Origin: Novosphingobium marinum
Lineage (GTDB): Bacteria; Pseudomonadota; Alphaproteobacteria; Sphingomonadales; Sphingomonadaceae
Assembly: GCF_013408095.1 (NCBI RefSeq)
Contig: NZ_JACBZF010000003.1
Location: 248,001-312,000 of the forward strand
DNA: 64,000 nucleotides
Direction of reading: 5' to 3'
The notes beneath the pieces are model-generated. The model was not told where the DNA came from, made no database searches, and saw only the letters and a program-made list of their open reading frames with translations. Within the stretch, counting starts at the first letter, position 1, and each line of letters opens with the position of its first letter. Shown here piece after piece: positions 63,494-64,000 of this stretch. Made by a program: the position numbers and the translations under genes.

Positions 63494-63775
63494 ATGGTAA
63501 AAGGATCAATCAAGAGCTCGATATTCGCATGGGGCTGGACGCTCAGCGTGTTCCTGCTTGTCAGCTATCTCCTCTGCATTGCCTTCGGAGTCCTCGCACC
63601 AGAGCGCTTTCACATGCACGAAGCCTGGGCTCCCTTACTGCCATGGTTCGAATGGCTAACGCCGCGCGGGTTCCTCGCCGGAGCGGTGGGGAGCTTTCTC
63701 TATGGCTGGTACATCGCACTCATCGCGGTTCCGCTCTATCGGTATTTCCGGAGACGAACTGGTAATTCGGTCTGA
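63494..63775 (+). CDS. DUF5676-like small membrane protein
   Basis: 93-aa protein with two membrane helices (GWTLSVFLLVSYLLCIAFGVL and GFLAGAVGSFLYGWYIALIAVPLY) separated by a loop with RFHMHEAWAPLLPWFEWL. This matches the DUF5676 family found in heavy-metal resistance loci. GGGAGAAATGCG gives a ribosome binding site before the ATG. Function unknown. Confidence 0.75.
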   Translation: MVKGSIKSSIFAWGWTLSVFLLVSYLLCIAFGVLAPERFHMHEAWAPLLPWFEWLTPRGFLAGAVGSFLYGWYIALIAVPLYRYFRRRTGNSV

Positions 63776-63855
63776 TTTCCCGATGCCCTTCGCGGGACAA
63801 GACGTTTTGCATGCGAAGCCATTAGGCCGGTAGCCTGAAAAAACGAAAAAAGGGA

Positions 63856-64000
63856 ATGCGCGATCTACAGGACAAAGCCTTCACAGAGCGCTCGAACGCT
63901 AACCGCCCATGCGGTTCTTGGTGCTGCCCTCGGCATCACGATCCTCCATCCGGTAACCACCCTCGTCTTCTGGTACGAGTTCGGTCCGTCGCACGACACC
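63856..64000 (+). CDS. Start of a further membrane protein, possibly frameshifted (partial)
   Basis: From 63902 one frame reads TAHAVLGAALGITILHPVTT then LVFWYEFGPSHDT to the window edge, a convincing hydrophobic membrane segment. No start codon exists in that frame nearby. An ATG at 63856 with AAGGG upstream is in another frame (MRDLQDKAFTERSNA) and would need a one-base shift near 63900 to reach it. Either a real frameshift, a sequence error, or an unusual start. Confidence 0.3.
   Translation, partial: MRDLQDKAFTERSNANRPCGSWCCPRHHDPPSGNHPRLLVRVRSVARH

Overview
The window looks like part of a Tn4371-type integrative and conjugative element (or a related plasmid) from an alphaproteobacterium, most likely Sphingomonadales. 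The evidence is the high G+C content, the P-type trb genes, and the set of TraG, DUF3363 relaxase, DUF736, DUF2840, TraF-like S26 peptidase and RPA-type RepA. The taxonomic call is an inference from protein style, not from a search.

Layout. 1-5.8 kb (minus): trbB-C-D-E-J-K-L, with TrbL cut by the window edge. 6.0-15.0 kb (plus): a complete SspABCD-SspE phosphorothioation defence system (cysteine desulfurase, DUF4007 protein, large P-loop ATPase, PP-loop ATP pyrophosphatase, DUF262/DUF1524 effector). 15.3-20.9 kb: a META-like lipoprotein, an IS110/IS1111-type insertion sequence, a DUF1259 protein and a ChrA chromate transporter. 21.4-36.3 kb: an island of electrophile and carbonyl-stress genes (LysR, two DJ-1/PfpI proteins, glyoxalase, Old Yellow Enzyme, SDR, ABM monooxygenase, UvrA-like ATPase, glutathione-dependent formaldehyde dehydrogenase, quinone oxidoreductase with divergent TetR, aldo-keto reductase, DODA-type dioxygenase). 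36.5-39.6 kb: an IS3-family element without target duplication, sitting between two broken genes (a leucine-dehydrogenase-like pseudogene and a truncated MNT-HEPN gene). 39.7-54.6 kb (minus): the second half of the conjugation backbone (CopG-like protein, TraG, a RES-Xre toxin-antitoxin pair, relaxase, lytic transglycosylase, DUF736, TraF, DUF2840, RepA with iteron-like repeats, HTH protein, SSB), interrupted by an exact head-to-tail dimer of a second IS110-family element. 54.9-64 kb: a copper-resistance cluster (copA, copB, PepSY, DUF2231, Met/His-rich lipoprotein) behind a cnrYXH-like ECF sigma module, with a divergent methyltransferase-DUF411-DUF5676 unit.

How it fits together. The 34 kb cargo (about 5.9-39.7 kb) separates traG/copG from trbB, which are neighbours in typical trb-type ICEs, so the defence system and stress island appear to have entered at the traG-trbB junction. 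The copper cluster seems to be controlled by its own ECF sigma factor. I found AGGG-N15-GCGTAT upstream of both cnrY and the DUF2231 gene, and a close variant upstream of the divergent methyltransferase. I saw no CRISPR array, tRNA or rRNA gene, integrase or attachment site.
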